Positions 30,858-38,607 of a stretch of 38,607 nucleotides of DNA are shown here, one piece after another. The first letter of the stretch is position 1. Each line of letters begins with the position of its first letter. The translations under genes and the position numbers were made by a program. Below the pieces are notes generated by a model, which did not search any database, was not told where the DNA came from, and worked only from the letters and a program-made list of their open reading frames with translations. The stretch is from positions 1 to 38,607 of the IMG/VR virus record IMGVR_UViG_3300011253_000870; one strand, given 5' to 3'. The stretch comes from a virus.

Positions 30858-31687
30858 CGTGTGAACCTTATAGACTTATGTGGGTTTAGCTTTTCATCAG
30901 CATCTACTGCACCATCATCGTCTTTATCCATGCTAATCTTAGCAGCACTGAATGTCTTGTTGTATAAGTTCATATATTCTTTATGCTTATTCCACCAGTT
31001 GTCGTCTACATCATCTGACAATAAGAAGAATATCTTTGAAAGGGCTAGGTATGTAGCTGCCTCTCTTATTTCATATATATCTAATAAATCCCATTGAGTT
31101 ATGTTCTCATAGTTACCATCTGCATCATATTTGATATAACCTTCGTTACGCATGATTTGAACCATTAGGTTACGTGCAGCAACGTGGTGTACGATGTGGG
31201 AAGTCTGTCCAGCCGCTATTATGCGTGGATCTAGGATGCTAGGGAATTCTCTCTTAAGCATTTGATCATCACTGAATACTAAGTTAAGACCGGCTAGTTC
31301 TGCTGTGTTACCGTTATCGTATGATGCTCTAATCCAATAAGAAGTATCTGAATTAACTTCTACTAGTGAGTCTTCTAAGTCTGCTCTATCCCATGAGATA
31401 AAACCGGATCTTGACAAGCCTTGTGTCTCATCTTGATGCGTTAATGATACCCATGATGTACCGTTATATACTTCTAAAGTCAGTTCTGAGCTTGAAGCGT
31501 CTGCTGTATCTAACTCGGCATACACAGCATTGATCGGTTTACGGAACCCTATGTATAGGAAGTCTGTTGCTGGTGCCATAGCTAATGTAAATGAATCTCT
31601 CAAGTAATCAGCTGCTTCATTTGAATGATCCGTGAATGTTGAGGCATTGTCCTCTAATACGGTTAATTTAACTCTTGCATCTATCAT
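30854..31687 (-). CDS. Head-tail adaptor with N-terminal beta domain and EF-hand loop
   Basis: 277 residues in two parts. Residues 1-135 form a beta-sandwich-like domain (ELTLEVYNGTSWVSLTH, SYWIRASYDNG). Residues about 140-250 are helical and look like a head-tail adaptor (VAARNLMVQIMRNEGYIKYD, LLDIYEIREAATYLALSKIFFLL). Close to the C-terminus DKDDDGAVDADE matches the 12-residue EF-hand calcium loop at positions 1, 3, 5, 6, 8 and 12. Adaptor proteins form the ring below the portal. Position between head and tail genes agrees. Confidence 0.65.
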   Translation of the reverse strand: MIDARVKLTVLEDNASTFTDHSNEAADYLRDSFTLAMAPATDFLYIGFRKPINAVYAELDTADASSSELTLEVYNGTSWVSLTHQDETQGLSRSGFISWDRADLEDSLVEVNSDTSYWIRASYDNGNTAELAGLNLVFSDDQMLKREFPSILDPRIIAAGQTSHIVHHVAARNLMVQIMRNEGYIKYDADGNYENITQWDLLDIYEIREAATYLALSKIFFLLSDDVDDNWWNKHKEYMNLYNKTFSAAKISMDKDDDGAVDADEKLNPHKSIRFTR

Positions 31688-31908
31688 TTAAATATACCTT
31701 CCCAAAATCTTGATAGGGTGGCTATGATACCGATTAGTATACCAGCCCCCTTTAGTTTCCAATTGTCAGCTTTTAGACTGTCTACGTCTTTTGTGTTCTC
31801 ATCTACATCTTCTCTAAGGGATTTGATCTTTACGTTATCCTTAGCTTGATTGATTCTTATATCTACTACCGCTTCGTGTATCTCTTTGAGTAATTGTTCT
31901 TGCTTCAT
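31684..31908 (-). CDS. Coiled-coil protein with C-terminal membrane span (XhlA-like)
   Basis: 74 residues from ATG 31908 (ATGA with the upstream stop, GGGGAAG in front). A heptad-like coil (KEIHEAVVDIRINQAKDNVKIKSLREDVDENTKDVDSLK in two parts) is followed by a single span (about 54-68, AGILIGIIATLSRFW). This plan resembles the XhlA/hemolysin proteins that assist holins in Gram-positive phages. Here it sits between a papain-like protein and an adaptor in the late operon. Confidence 0.6.
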   Translation of the reverse strand: MKQEQLLKEIHEAVVDIRINQAKDNVKIKSLREDVDENTKDVDSLKADNWKLKGAGILIGIIATLSRFWEGIFK

Positions 31909-32387
31909 ATCTTCCCCATAATCTTTGCGCACATCTTAGTTGGCGATGTCATGCTGTAATAAATTCCGCTAACTTTACCTACCGCTTCAACACAGAATAG
32001 GTGTGAAGACCTCTCCCAAGGATTGTGTTCTGGTAGCTTCTCTTTAAACAATATCAATCTTATAAATCTATATGCGAAGTATGCTATACCGTACCAATCG
32101 TAAGGTTTTCCCCACAAGTCCATCATTTCAGATACTATTTCAGTACTAGGTCTGTCGCCCTGTTCGCATTCTAGTTTATATAATTCTTCGTTAATCTCTA
32201 ACCACTTATAGTATGGTACTATCCTGACACCACTACCAAATACAGACTCAACGACCATCTTTTCGTTTATTAGTAATGCAACGTGTGACGGTCTGTTTTC
32301 TACATCTAAATTTTCATACTTAGACGCCCAAGCAATCAGTTTAGAACCGATTTTTTTATTGCGACTGAATAAGTATTGTATCTTCAT
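31905..32387 (-). CDS. Permuted papain-fold (YiiX/NlpC-P60-like) enzyme
   Basis: 160 residues. The pattern is that of circularly permuted NlpC/P60 proteins: histidine first in RPSHVALLI (H35), then an acidic residue in KMVVESVFGSGVRIV (E47), and the cysteine last in HLFCVEAVG (C132). Such enzymes hydrolyse or transfer amide and thioester bonds, in cell-wall peptides or lipids. No signal peptide is seen. It overlaps the XhlA-like gene downstream; together they could form a second envelope-active unit in the virion operon, perhaps for entry. Confidence 0.7.
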   Translation of the reverse strand: MKIQYLFSRNKKIGSKLIAWASKYENLDVENRPSHVALLINEKMVVESVFGSGVRIVPYYKWLEINEELYKLECEQGDRPSTEIVSEMMDLWGKPYDWYGIAYFAYRFIRLILFKEKLPEHNPWERSSHLFCVEAVGKVSGIYYSMTSPTKMCAKIMGKI

Positions 32388-32890
32388 TATACGCCTATGT
32401 AGTTGGTTATTTTAAGTTTGAAAGCATCAAGTCTTTCATCTGTCACAAACGGTGCTAGTTCTACAGGAATACCGTCAGCTTTCAGAGTATCTATTTCATG
32501 AATAACTTCATACAAAGAACCAGATTGTCCGTATCTCATTACACCTTGTAGATAATCAGCAACATCTTTTGTTTTGTTTAATACAGTTATACCCATTGTT
32601 ATATTTTCAGCAGCATAAGTAACCATTATCTCTTGGAAGAATTCTATAGCGTTTTGAACTATGATCTCGTATGGTGCTAGAGGATTTTCTAATGGCGGAG
32701 TATATACCTCGTAACCAGAAGTCGAGCTAGGCATATCGAAGAAGTTCATTGTATTTATTTGTTGTAGTTTAACCGAAGATTCGTTGTGAGTGTTCACTAA
32801 GTATCTAGAGTTAGCGTCGGTGTTTCCTTCTTGTTGAACTATGTAATTAACCTTATCGGGGTTTGCGTCTACTATTTCCTGTAATGTCAC
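32387..32890 (-). CDS. Hypothetical virion-operon protein
   Basis: 167 residues, coupled to both neighbours. Mixed composition, with a polar N-terminal half and a helical C-terminal half (PLAPYEIIVQNAIEFFQEIMVTYAAE in two helices). No family is recognised. Its position between a fibre-like protein and the papain-like enzyme suggests a structural or assembly role. Confidence 0.5.
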   Translation of the reverse strand: MTLQEIVDANPDKVNYIVQQEGNTDANSRYLVNTHNESSVKLQQINTMNFFDMPSSTSGYEVYTPPLENPLAPYEIIVQNAIEFFQEIMVTYAAENITMGITVLNKTKDVADYLQGVMRYGQSGSLYEVIHEIDTLKADGIPVELAPFVTDERLDAFKLKITNYIGV

Positions 32891-34161
32891 GGATTCTCTC
32901 CTATGTATTCAATAATAAAATTTGTTCTTACACCTAATATGTTACAAACTGCTGCTGCCTCGTTATTAAATACACCACAACGTAATTTATCTCCGGCTAC
33001 CGCATCATAAGTAAAGGCCGCCGTACAGCTACCAAAGTTAGAGGCGTCGCTACTACGAGTATAGGCGTGTGAATATGATTTATCTATATCGATAAAGCCA
33101 CCACCACCGGTAGAAGATTGCCAGAAAGCATTGGGTTGTACACGACCATTTGCGGTTCTTTGAACGTTAACCTTGCTTGTTATTCTATATCTTCCTGCTT
33201 TGTCAAGAGTAATTTCGCTATCCCCTGGAGTGTGAGTAAAACAGTCGGAGTCAAATAAGTCCTGATCGTTCCAGTTTATTATTGTTGTAGCAACACCTGT
33301 TACTGTTTGATTAGCACCACTTACTAGCTCTGATATACCGCCTTGTAGTAGGTCTGCTCTAGATTTATCGCTATCTCCGTTAATCATAAAGTTTGCAAAT
33401 TGAGCATCTAGCTTAACAACCACAAACGCCACCGGAAGAGTTAGTGTGTAGTCGTTTAATATTGGTCCTTGTGCTTGTAGTTCCAAATAATCATTCGCTG
33501 TTGCTGTGTATAGAAATCCTGAATGAAAATTAAAGTCTAAATTTAAAGCGTTGTTGTTGTTACCTGCCGAACCGTAATTACTGGATTCAGAACCTAGAAT
33601 TGCTGAGTCAATCCCGTTAACAATTACTCTACCTTCTGCTGGTAATGGGTTATCTTCAGCAAATGCTCCAAAGCTGTAGTAACAATAATATGTACCGGTT
33701 TCTTTTAGCCTAACTTGCGTGTTAGCACCAGGGTTTATATCTATAACACTCGTTTGTGTTGCTATTGTTTCTTGTAATGGATATGCAGTCCATGTTGTCG
33801 GTATTACCGAACCTATTGTTAAAAAGTTTCCTTGAAGAGCCGGCATTGCGTCCGGTAAAGCATCAAGTATTGTTTTTGTTGTATCGATTGCTTCTTTAAC
33901 GTTGCTTGCACCTAGTTGTGCGTTTGTGTCATCGAAAGCTATATCATCTGCTCGAAGTTGACGCCAGTCATTGTTACCAGCGCCATATTTATAATGAATA
34001 AGTTGAGTATCTTGGTTAAAGTAGAAAGTGTTTTGAGGCGCAGCATTACCATCAGGCAACCCCGAACCGGCGCAAAGATAATATAAGATGTTACCATCGT
34101 TATCCCGAACAGCTAAGCCGTCCTGGTCTATGTCAAAAGCATTGTCTACATTAATAGCCAT
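32887..34161 (-). CDS. Virion fibre/decoration protein with C1q-like beta domain
   Basis: 424 residues. The N-terminus holds a DGLAVRDNDGNILYYLCAG module and a TQLIHYKYGAGNNDWRQL strand pair similar to modules in the next fibre and in the collar protein. Two jelly-roll-like domains follow (about 115-250 and 285-424). Each has the strand pattern of TNF/C1q folds (LKETGTYYCYYSFGAF; LDKAGRYRITSKVNV; AFTYDAVAGDKLRCGVF). Such domains trimerise and bind carbohydrate. Encoded between capsid and adaptor genes, it may be a head or neck fibre. Confidence 0.65.
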   Translation of the reverse strand: MAINVDNAFDIDQDGLAVRDNDGNILYYLCAGSGLPDGNAAPQNTFYFNQDTQLIHYKYGAGNNDWRQLRADDIAFDDTNAQLGASNVKEAIDTTKTILDALPDAMPALQGNFLTIGSVIPTTWTAYPLQETIATQTSVIDINPGANTQVRLKETGTYYCYYSFGAFAEDNPLPAEGRVIVNGIDSAILGSESSNYGSAGNNNNALNLDFNFHSGFLYTATANDYLELQAQGPILNDYTLTLPVAFVVVKLDAQFANFMINGDSDKSRADLLQGGISELVSGANQTVTGVATTIINWNDQDLFDSDCFTHTPGDSEITLDKAGRYRITSKVNVQRTANGRVQPNAFWQSSTGGGGFIDIDKSYSHAYTRSSDASNFGSCTAAFTYDAVAGDKLRCGVFNNEAAAVCNILGVRTNFIIEYIGENP

Positions 34162-35606
34162 TAGATATTAGTTACCTGTATACGTCTAGCTCTCACGGTT
34201 ACACCGGCTGTAGAAGATGAAACCATTAGTCTCATGTTACCACCACTGATATCTACTGAAACACTTAGGTTAAAGTTAGAACCAACTTTTAGTTTGGCAT
34301 AAACAGTATCATCAACTAGAGTACCGTTGTTAAGTCCGTAAACCTCAATTGCTTGCTTGTTAGCTGGTGTTGCTTCTTCAAAAGCCTCGACAATCCATTT
34401 ACAAGCTGACGCTTCAGCAACCGGTACAGCATCTACCGCAGTAGCTGTGGTAATTCCTGTCACTTCAACAACTCTTAAGCCACCTAGAAAGTCTGTAACT
34501 TTTTGTATAGCACTCTTAACAGTTTCTGTTGCCGTGAGTAGTATTGCACCAAAACCAGTAAAGGCTCCAAGATTTGTGCTGTTCTCAGGGACACCCGATA
34601 AGCTAATTAAATCATCGACGTTCTGATCAATTTCAGAGATTACACCGTCTTGAGTTTCATCCTTAGATTCTAATTGTTGAAGTGCCGACTTCGTAGTGGA
34701 ACCATCAGCAATTACAGATCCCGTGAATGTGCCGTTGTCTGTTGAATTCTCTGGCATTCCTGATAAAGTAATTAAGTCATCAACGTTAGCATCTGTTTCT
34801 TCGTAAGCCGTTTCGACCTGTTGAAGTGCAGACTTGACCGAGCTATTATCTGCTATAGTCGATCCGCTAAATACGCCGAGTGAAGTATCACCCTGTGATG
34901 TACCTAAAACACTATCTTGTGCGTCGTTATTACCGTCAACTTTAGAAATTGCTGATTGAACGGAATCAGCAGCAGTAACGTCACCACTTGATGCACTGTA
35001 TGGCGATCTTAAAGAGATACCGTCAGCAAAAGCGAAGTCCATATCCGCAACTTTAATACAAGCCGAACCATCATAAGTTATGATCGCTTGACCTTCTTGA
35101 CCTGCTGGGTCTGGTAAGTTATAACGAACAGCAAACATATCTTGAGCTACAGGGGCATCACCAGCTGCTGCTATAGTTATTGCTGTTGCACTACTAACTG
35201 CTGTAATTTCCCAAAGATCACAACCACCATCAAGTATGTAATGACCTACAGTAAAATCTGTACCATCGGCACCACCGTCATTGTCTGACCATGCTGTTGG
35301 ATCTGTAACACCGGCTGATAGAACTTGTCCTGTGTGAGCATCTACTCTTTCAGGTCGCCAGTTACCAATAGCGTTACCACCGGAACCTAATAGTTCCCAA
35401 TCAGCAGGAGCACCGGCATTTGCAATCTTACGATATGTTTCACCAGTTCCACCACGTAAATATAGTGAACCGATAGGGGCATCGCCCTGTTTTCCAGCAA
35501 CACCATCAGGCGCGGCTGAACCGGCTAATACGGCAGCTTGTACTGCGACACCATTCTCATCGAATATGCCTAAGCCTAACTCCACATTAAATAAGTCTCT
35601 TGACAT
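34161..35606 (-). CDS. Repeat-containing virion fibre protein
   Basis: 481 residues after GGGAGGATAA. The N-terminal 75 residues (GSLYLRGGTGETYRKI, DWELLGSG) act as an attachment module. About 205-370 is made of four related units of 42-58 residues, each ending in a VKSALQQVE-type helix (215-224, 257-265, 305-313, 363-370). A beta domain (about 375-481) closes the chain. This looks like an elongated trimeric fibre made of repeats. Position within the head genes suggests a head or neck fibre. Confidence 0.65.
   Translation of the reverse strand: MSRDLFNVELGLGIFDENGVAVQAAVLAGSAAPDGVAGKQGDAPIGSLYLRGGTGETYRKIANAGAPADWELLGSGGNAIGNWRPERVDAHTGQVLSAGVTDPTAWSDNDGGADGTDFTVGHYILDGGCDLWEITAVSSATAITIAAAGDAPVAQDMFAVRYNLPDPAGQEGQAIITYDGSACIKVADMDFAFADGISLRSPYSASSGDVTAADSVQSAISKVDGNNDAQDSVLGTSQGDTSLGVFSGSTIADNSSVKSALQQVETAYEETDANVDDLITLSGMPENSTDNGTFTGSVIADGSTTKSALQQLESKDETQDGVISEIDQNVDDLISLSGVPENSTNLGAFTGFGAILLTATETVKSAIQKVTDFLGGLRVVEVTGITTATAVDAVPVAEASACKWIVEAFEEATPANKQAIEVYGLNNGTLVDDTVYAKLKVGSNFNLSVSVDISGGNMRLMVSSSTAGVTVRARRIQVTNI
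34497..34994 (-). repeat. Coding repeats of the virion fibre
   Basis: Four degenerate units in the fibre gene, with the shared pattern LG/LSG, STxLGxFTGSxIAD, then VKSALQQVE. They have diverged at the DNA level and in length (42-58 codons), so they are old internal duplications rather than a recent expansion. Confidence 0.7.
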
Positions 35607-35619
35607 TTATCCTCCCTCT

Positions 35620-36054
35620 TTAGGGCGTTATTGCCCTTAAAAACGTAACTACTACATCGAAAATTTCATTATTTGTTATTTCTAAAAACGCATCAACCGA
35701 GTCATCTGTTACTGACACCGCTACGTCTATAGAACCGCCCATTCTTTCTGACACCATGTCTGTCACGGTACCAGCATTATTCTGCGCAACTAGTTTCATT
35801 GACTTGGTTACGGTTATTGGGTCATCTTTAAAGTTTATTATATAATCTATTCTGCTAAATGTTGAAAGTAAATTAGTGTCAACAACAACTGTTGAACTTG
35901 CAGGAATAACTAGTACCCCAGACCTTTGCCATACAAACGCTTCTGATGAATTAACAACGGTGACAGCTTGTACTGTTAGAGAGTCATCTATTGGATCATC
36001 CCTGTAAGATTTATGGTGTGAGTCTCTTAAATTCTTGAATTTAGTTCCGGCCAT
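35620..36054 (-). CDS. Hypothetical beta-rich virion protein
   Basis: 144 residues, almost wholly beta in pattern (SLTVQAVTVVNSSEAFVW, GVLVIPASSTVVVDTN, IDVAVSVTDDSVDAFLEI). It may be a capsid decoration or stabilising protein, given its place two genes after the capsid gene, but no family is recognised. Start codon shares one base with the previous stop. Confidence 0.55.
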   Translation of the reverse strand: MAGTKFKNLRDSHHKSYRDDPIDDSLTVQAVTVVNSSEAFVWQRSGVLVIPASSTVVVDTNLLSTFSRIDYIINFKDDPITVTKSMKLVAQNNAGTVTDMVSERMGGSIDVAVSVTDDSVDAFLEITNNEIFDVVVTFLRAITP

Positions 36055-36245
36055 TACTTAGCCTTCTTTATAATGTTTTTAAAATCTGCTTCGTACCATG
36101 CGACCCACTCGCCCTTTACGAATTGTATATCAAAGAAATGTAGCTTTGATTCTAGCTTGCGTTGGATAATCAACATCTGCTTAGTCAATTCACCACGGGA
36201 TTTAGCCGTAATTGATGTAGGGACTGTTAGTATAGATGTATTCAT
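36054..36245 (-). CDS. Hypothetical small protein
   Basis: 63 residues directly after the stem-loop behind the capsid gene. It combines an N-terminal polar stretch, a helix (GELTKQMLIIQRKLESKL) and an aromatic beta-hairpin (HFFDIQFVKGEWVAWYEADF). Function unknown; possibly structural. Confidence 0.55.
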   Translation of the reverse strand: MNTSILTVPTSITAKSRGELTKQMLIIQRKLESKLHFFDIQFVKGEWVAWYEADFKNIIKKAK

Positions 36246-36261
36246 TGTTATCCTTTAGAAA

Positions 36262-36289
36262 GAAAACCCAGGGGTTGTGACCCCCAGGC
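36262..36289 (-). terminator. Intrinsic terminator/attenuator behind the capsid gene
   Basis: On the minus strand a 9-bp stem (36288-36280 with 36276-36268, two G-T wobbles) with loop CACA is followed by TTTTCTTTCT. The wobble pairs exist only in the minus-strand RNA. Placed nine bases after the capsid stop codon, it should reduce read-through into the fibre genes. Confidence 0.75.
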
Positions 36290-36297
36290 TAATTAAA

Positions 36298-37158
36298 TTA
36301 TGCACCTACAAGGTAAACTTGTAACTCACCAGCTTGAAGAACAGTTTGACCCATTCCTAATGCAAAAGAGTATTCAGTCTTCTGTAGACCCAACTGGGAA
36401 CGTCTAGACTCAAATTTAACTTCTTGTTGAACTGCAACAGCAACTGCTTTCTTCTGGTAGAAACAAGCTTCGTTACTTGCAAGACTGTTGTGAACAATTA
36501 CACGGAAACCGTAGATTTGTCCAACTTCACCTTGTAGTAAAGCTTCTCTTGAACCATACTTGTCAGCATTTCTGAAGTTATCAAGATTGATGATGTCTTC
36601 TTCCATTTCTGGTGGAACAACCATGAATCTGTCTGATTGATCAGCATTTGCTCTGTTTAACAATCTACGAGCACGTGCAACATCTTCTAAAGTTAAAGAA
36701 GCACCTGCACCAGCAGCGTTGCTATCTAAACCGAAAAGGTGTCCAGCAGTAGCTAATTTAGCTTGTACTAGGATTTGATTATCCATATATACACCATAAG
36801 ATTTACCGGCTGATTCAGCAAGTTCACCTTCGATGTTTATACGAGATTGCTCAGAAACTCTATCTGGAATTTCATAAACAATTGATGTCCAGTCAGAAAG
36901 ATCGATAGTATCAACAGCGAAAGTAGTCGTTTGACTTGGAGTCTGTGTTACACCATCAGCGTTTTGAGCAGCAGGACCAGCAAAAGAAGCTGATATGCGT
37001 GGAAGTTCGATTGATTTGATACCTTTTTCAGCAAGATCTGAACGATCAACAACTGTAGGTCTTAGTTTTGCGGAATGGATTAGTTCGTCTTGTACGATAG
37101 AACTGATGATATCCATTTCTGTTGAGCCGGTATTAGCGGCACTAGTCATTGTAGCCAT
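36298..37158 (-). CDS. Major capsid protein (HK97 fold)
   Basis: 286 residues after AGGAGAATATA. The central part LTLEDVARARRLLNRANADQSDRFMVVPPEMEEDII (in two halves, about 155-192) and the later GQIYGFRVIVHNSLASN (about 218-234) are typical of HK97-fold coat proteins of short-tailed and long-tailed phages. An N-arm (about 1-60) and a strand-rich P domain near the C-terminus are in order. It follows the scaffold gene and is followed by a terminator, as expected for the most abundant virion protein. No separate protease gene lies in this head module. Confidence 0.85.
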   Translation of the reverse strand: MATMTSAANTGSTEMDIISSIVQDELIHSAKLRPTVVDRSDLAEKGIKSIELPRISASFAGPAAQNADGVTQTPSQTTTFAVDTIDLSDWTSIVYEIPDRVSEQSRINIEGELAESAGKSYGVYMDNQILVQAKLATAGHLFGLDSNAAGAGASLTLEDVARARRLLNRANADQSDRFMVVPPEMEEDIINLDNFRNADKYGSREALLQGEVGQIYGFRVIVHNSLASNEACFYQKKAVAVAVQQEVKFESRRSQLGLQKTEYSFALGMGQTVLQAGELQVYLVGA

Positions 37159-37170
37159 TATATTCTCCTA

Positions 37171-37758
37171 TTAAGATTTGACTTGTTTAAGTAATTCACG
37201 TTTCTCAGCAGTTGTCATTTGTGACAGCTCCTTTTGAATCGTCTTTATTGGTGAAGCAGGAACCATAGTTGAATTTGCACCAGCTGGTTTATTTAGTAAT
37301 ATACCGTGCTCTTCGCGGAACTCGTTAGCCACAGCTAATAGACTTTCTTGATCAATTACCCCATATTCGTTAACTTCAATTGCATCAACATTCGCGTGAA
37401 CTAGGTACTTGTCGTTAGATAATCCTAACTGATCTTTCAAAGCTTGCTTCTTGGTGTTCTTATTGAACTCTTCTTTAGACTTAACAAAGTCTTGTCGAGC
37501 ATCTGTGGCTTCAGCTTTGTACTTTTCTGCTAACTCTTTCCACTGATCATTCTCTCTCATTCTCTCTTCTTCAAGTGCTTTCAGCTTAGCCTCATACTCA
37601 GCTGCTCGCGCCTTCTCTGATTTGAGACTGGCTTTGAACTTATGCATATCCGTGGTTACTTCTTCGTATGCCTTTTTGCTAACAAAATCATTCTTTTCTC
37701 CAGCAACTACTGACTCCTGATCTGAACTGTCACCGACAGGCTTGTTATCTGTTGACAT
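37171..37758 (-). CDS. Capsid scaffolding protein
   Basis: 195 residues after AAGGAG. Highly charged, Lys/Glu-rich and helical: a long coil about residues 27-100 (KASLKSEKARAAEYEAKLK, EERMRENDQWKELAEKY), then a central domain and a basic C-terminal helix (TTAEKRELLKQVKS), which is the usual capsid-binding end of scaffolds. It directly precedes the capsid gene. A short perfect inverted repeat CGTAT/ATACG (37770-37782) lies just before its ribosome site. Confidence 0.85.
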   Translation of the reverse strand: MSTDNKPVGDSSDQESVVAGEKNDFVSKKAYEEVTTDMHKFKASLKSEKARAAEYEAKLKALEEERMRENDQWKELAEKYKAEATDARQDFVKSKEEFNKNTKKQALKDQLGLSNDKYLVHANVDAIEVNEYGVIDQESLLAVANEFREEHGILLNKPAGANSTMVPASPIKTIQKELSQMTTAEKRELLKQVKS

Positions 37759-37797
37759 TATTATCTCCTTCGTATACTATACGTTGTTTATTATTGT

Positions 37798-38283
37798 TTA
37801 TTGCTTGGCTAACTTCTTAGTCAGCTTCGCAAATGCTTCCTTTAAAATCTGTTTAAATTCTTTAGTTGCTAAACTCAAAAACAGGTGACCGTTGTCTGCT
37901 AGGTGTTGAGCCTTTTCTTGATCAACCGGTGCAACTGCTATTTCATATTCATTCGGTGTTATCTTTCTTACATGCGTCTTATTCAATAAACTACCGGTTC
38001 TCGTTAAGTTGGCTTTAGCTGGTGTTGTCTTACCGGTTAATACCCCTCGTTTCTTATCATTCCTTCTGCGCTTTTTACTGCTAGGTTCTAACTTTAACTT
38101 CTCTATCTTACTAGAGTTAGTATTGAGGCTATCGACACCATACCCAGCTCTGGTTCTTTTAACTATCTGTTTCTTAGCGGCAACGGCTATATCCTTAACC
38201 ATGGCACCACCTTTGAGGTCTCGGGCGAATGTCTCAAGCTTTCTCATCAATGCTGCTATCTCTCTCTCACTATTATCAGCCAT
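37798..38283 (-). CDS. Head-tail joining/virion morphogenesis protein (HK97 gp10- or Mu gpG-like)
   Basis: 161 residues. Family-like elements: a helical start (REIAALMRKLETFARDL), KKQIVKRTRAGYGVD, then a basic loop, LTRTGSLLNKTHV (the R-T-G-x-L motif) and a final HLADNGHLFLSLATKEFKQI, which recalls the RPFLGLS ending of Mu gpG relatives. These act in head-tail joining. It shares one base with the stop of the end-spanning gene. Confidence 0.7.
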   Translation of the reverse strand: MADNSEREIAALMRKLETFARDLKGGAMVKDIAVAAKKQIVKRTRAGYGVDSLNTNSSKIEKLKLEPSSKKRRRNDKKRGVLTGKTTPAKANLTRTGSLLNKTHVRKITPNEYEIAVAPVDQEKAQHLADNGHLFLSLATKEFKQILKEAFAKLTKKLAKQ

Positions 38284-38607
38284 TAACCGAATATTCCCCT
38301 TCTTATTCCTAGTGCAGATCTAACCGCATCTACTATTAAACTCAAATCTGAAGCAGATATTCCCATGAAGTCTCTACCCTTTTGTCTGTTCCAAGATGCT
38401 TTATCATTGGCGAAACTGTCAGACAATCCTATCTTAACAAACCCTACTCCACTTGACTTGACTACCATTGAACTGAGCATATCGTCTGTAAGGGTTAAAT
38501 CCACCAATGAACTCTTGCCTGTTGCCGTGAACTCAATTGACTCCGTGTAACTTTTGGAGTATCGACTAAAGGGACTGTTATTCTTATCTAAACCGTTCTT
38601 AGTTCTA
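38283..38607 (-). CDS. 3' part of the end-spanning virion protein gene
   Basis: The frame is open from base 38607 to the stop at 38283 and is in phase with the frame that leaves the window at base 1 (codon of bases 2, 1 and 38607). The joined product has 141 residues. This part holds SPFSRYSKSYTESIEF, then a beta-like VDLTLTDDMLSSMVVKSSG, and a C-terminal GISASDLSLIVDAVRSAL helix. The role is probably head completion or tail attachment, from its position; I have no family name. Confidence 0.8.
   Translation of the reverse strand, partial: RTKNGLDKNNSPFSRYSKSYTESIEFTATGKSSLVDLTLTDDMLSSMVVKSSGVGFVKIGLSDSFANDKASWNRQKGRDFMGISASDLSLIVDAVRSALGIRRGIFG

Noticed and set aside
34497-34994. The repeated region as a CRISPR array or recent tandem duplication
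   Set aside because: The repeats are coding, diverged at DNA level, uneven in length and without spacers.
38009-38323. Long antisense frames opposite structural genes (also for example at 273-635, 24187-24480, 26917-27201)
   Set aside because: They have no ribosome sites, lie wholly inside strongly supported genes and have compositions that mirror the sense codons.

Overview
The window looks like the complete genome of a tailed double-stranded DNA phage (Caudoviricetes) of about 38.6 kb. It has a long non-contractile tail type: a TP901-like tape-measure protein, a tail tube protein, lambda G/GT-type tail chaperones and no sheath. The two ends of the window belong together. A minus-strand reading frame that starts at 101 runs off base 1 and continues, in frame and without a stop, from base 38607 down to 38283. 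The sequence is therefore either circularly permuted or was opened at an arbitrary point. I see no integrase, repressor, partition gene, tRNA or CRISPR array, so a lytic life style is likely. The DNA is AT-rich, genes overlap by ATGA or TAATG, ribosome sites are AAGGAG-like and promoters are sigma70-like. I cannot name the host; a Gram-negative bacterium fits but is not proven.

Layout. (1) 3271 down to 1 and on through 38607 to 20229, minus strand: terminase small and large subunits, portal, connector proteins, scaffold, major capsid protein, head or neck fibres, adaptor proteins, tail tube, frameshifted chaperones, tape measure, tail tip, collar fibre and a glycine-rich adhesin. Stem-loops follow the capsid gene and the tail tube gene. 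(2) 3396-5099, plus: lysis and accessory cassette with a T7-type amidase, three tiny membrane proteins, a PD-(D/E)XK-like nuclease and a membrane-anchored periplasmic protein. (3) 5096-7274, minus: two short operons of small unknown genes, each with a near-consensus sigma70 promoter. Upstream of each lies a gene-free, structured stretch (about 270 and 575 nt) with a promoter of its own. (4) 8154-20169, plus: early and replication genes. These are a sigma-factor-like protein, many small proteins, a secreted protein plus a subtilisin-like protease, a ClpP-like protein, a metallophosphoesterase, a MazG-like nucleotide pyrophosphohydrolase, a Cas4/RecB-like nuclease, a PQ-loop-like membrane protein, an Erf-type annealing protein, a primase-helicase and a family B DNA polymerase.

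How it works together. PrimPol-helicase, family B polymerase, Erf annealase and Cas4-like nuclease form a self-contained replication and recombination set under a perfect TTGACA-N17-TATAAT promoter. The phage sigma-like factor is the second gene of the early operon and is the obvious candidate to switch on later genes. Two intrinsic terminators lie inside the early gene block directly in front of further genes, which suggests attenuation or antitermination.

The most unusual part is 5690-8150. It holds two candidate structured noncoding RNAs that share a hairpin element. The larger one is driven by a roughly 40-bp promoter region that is almost identical to the one in front of the terminase genes. 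Three GTGTAA repeats spaced exactly 11 bp apart sit beside an A-rich tract between divergent promoters, a possible origin or operator.
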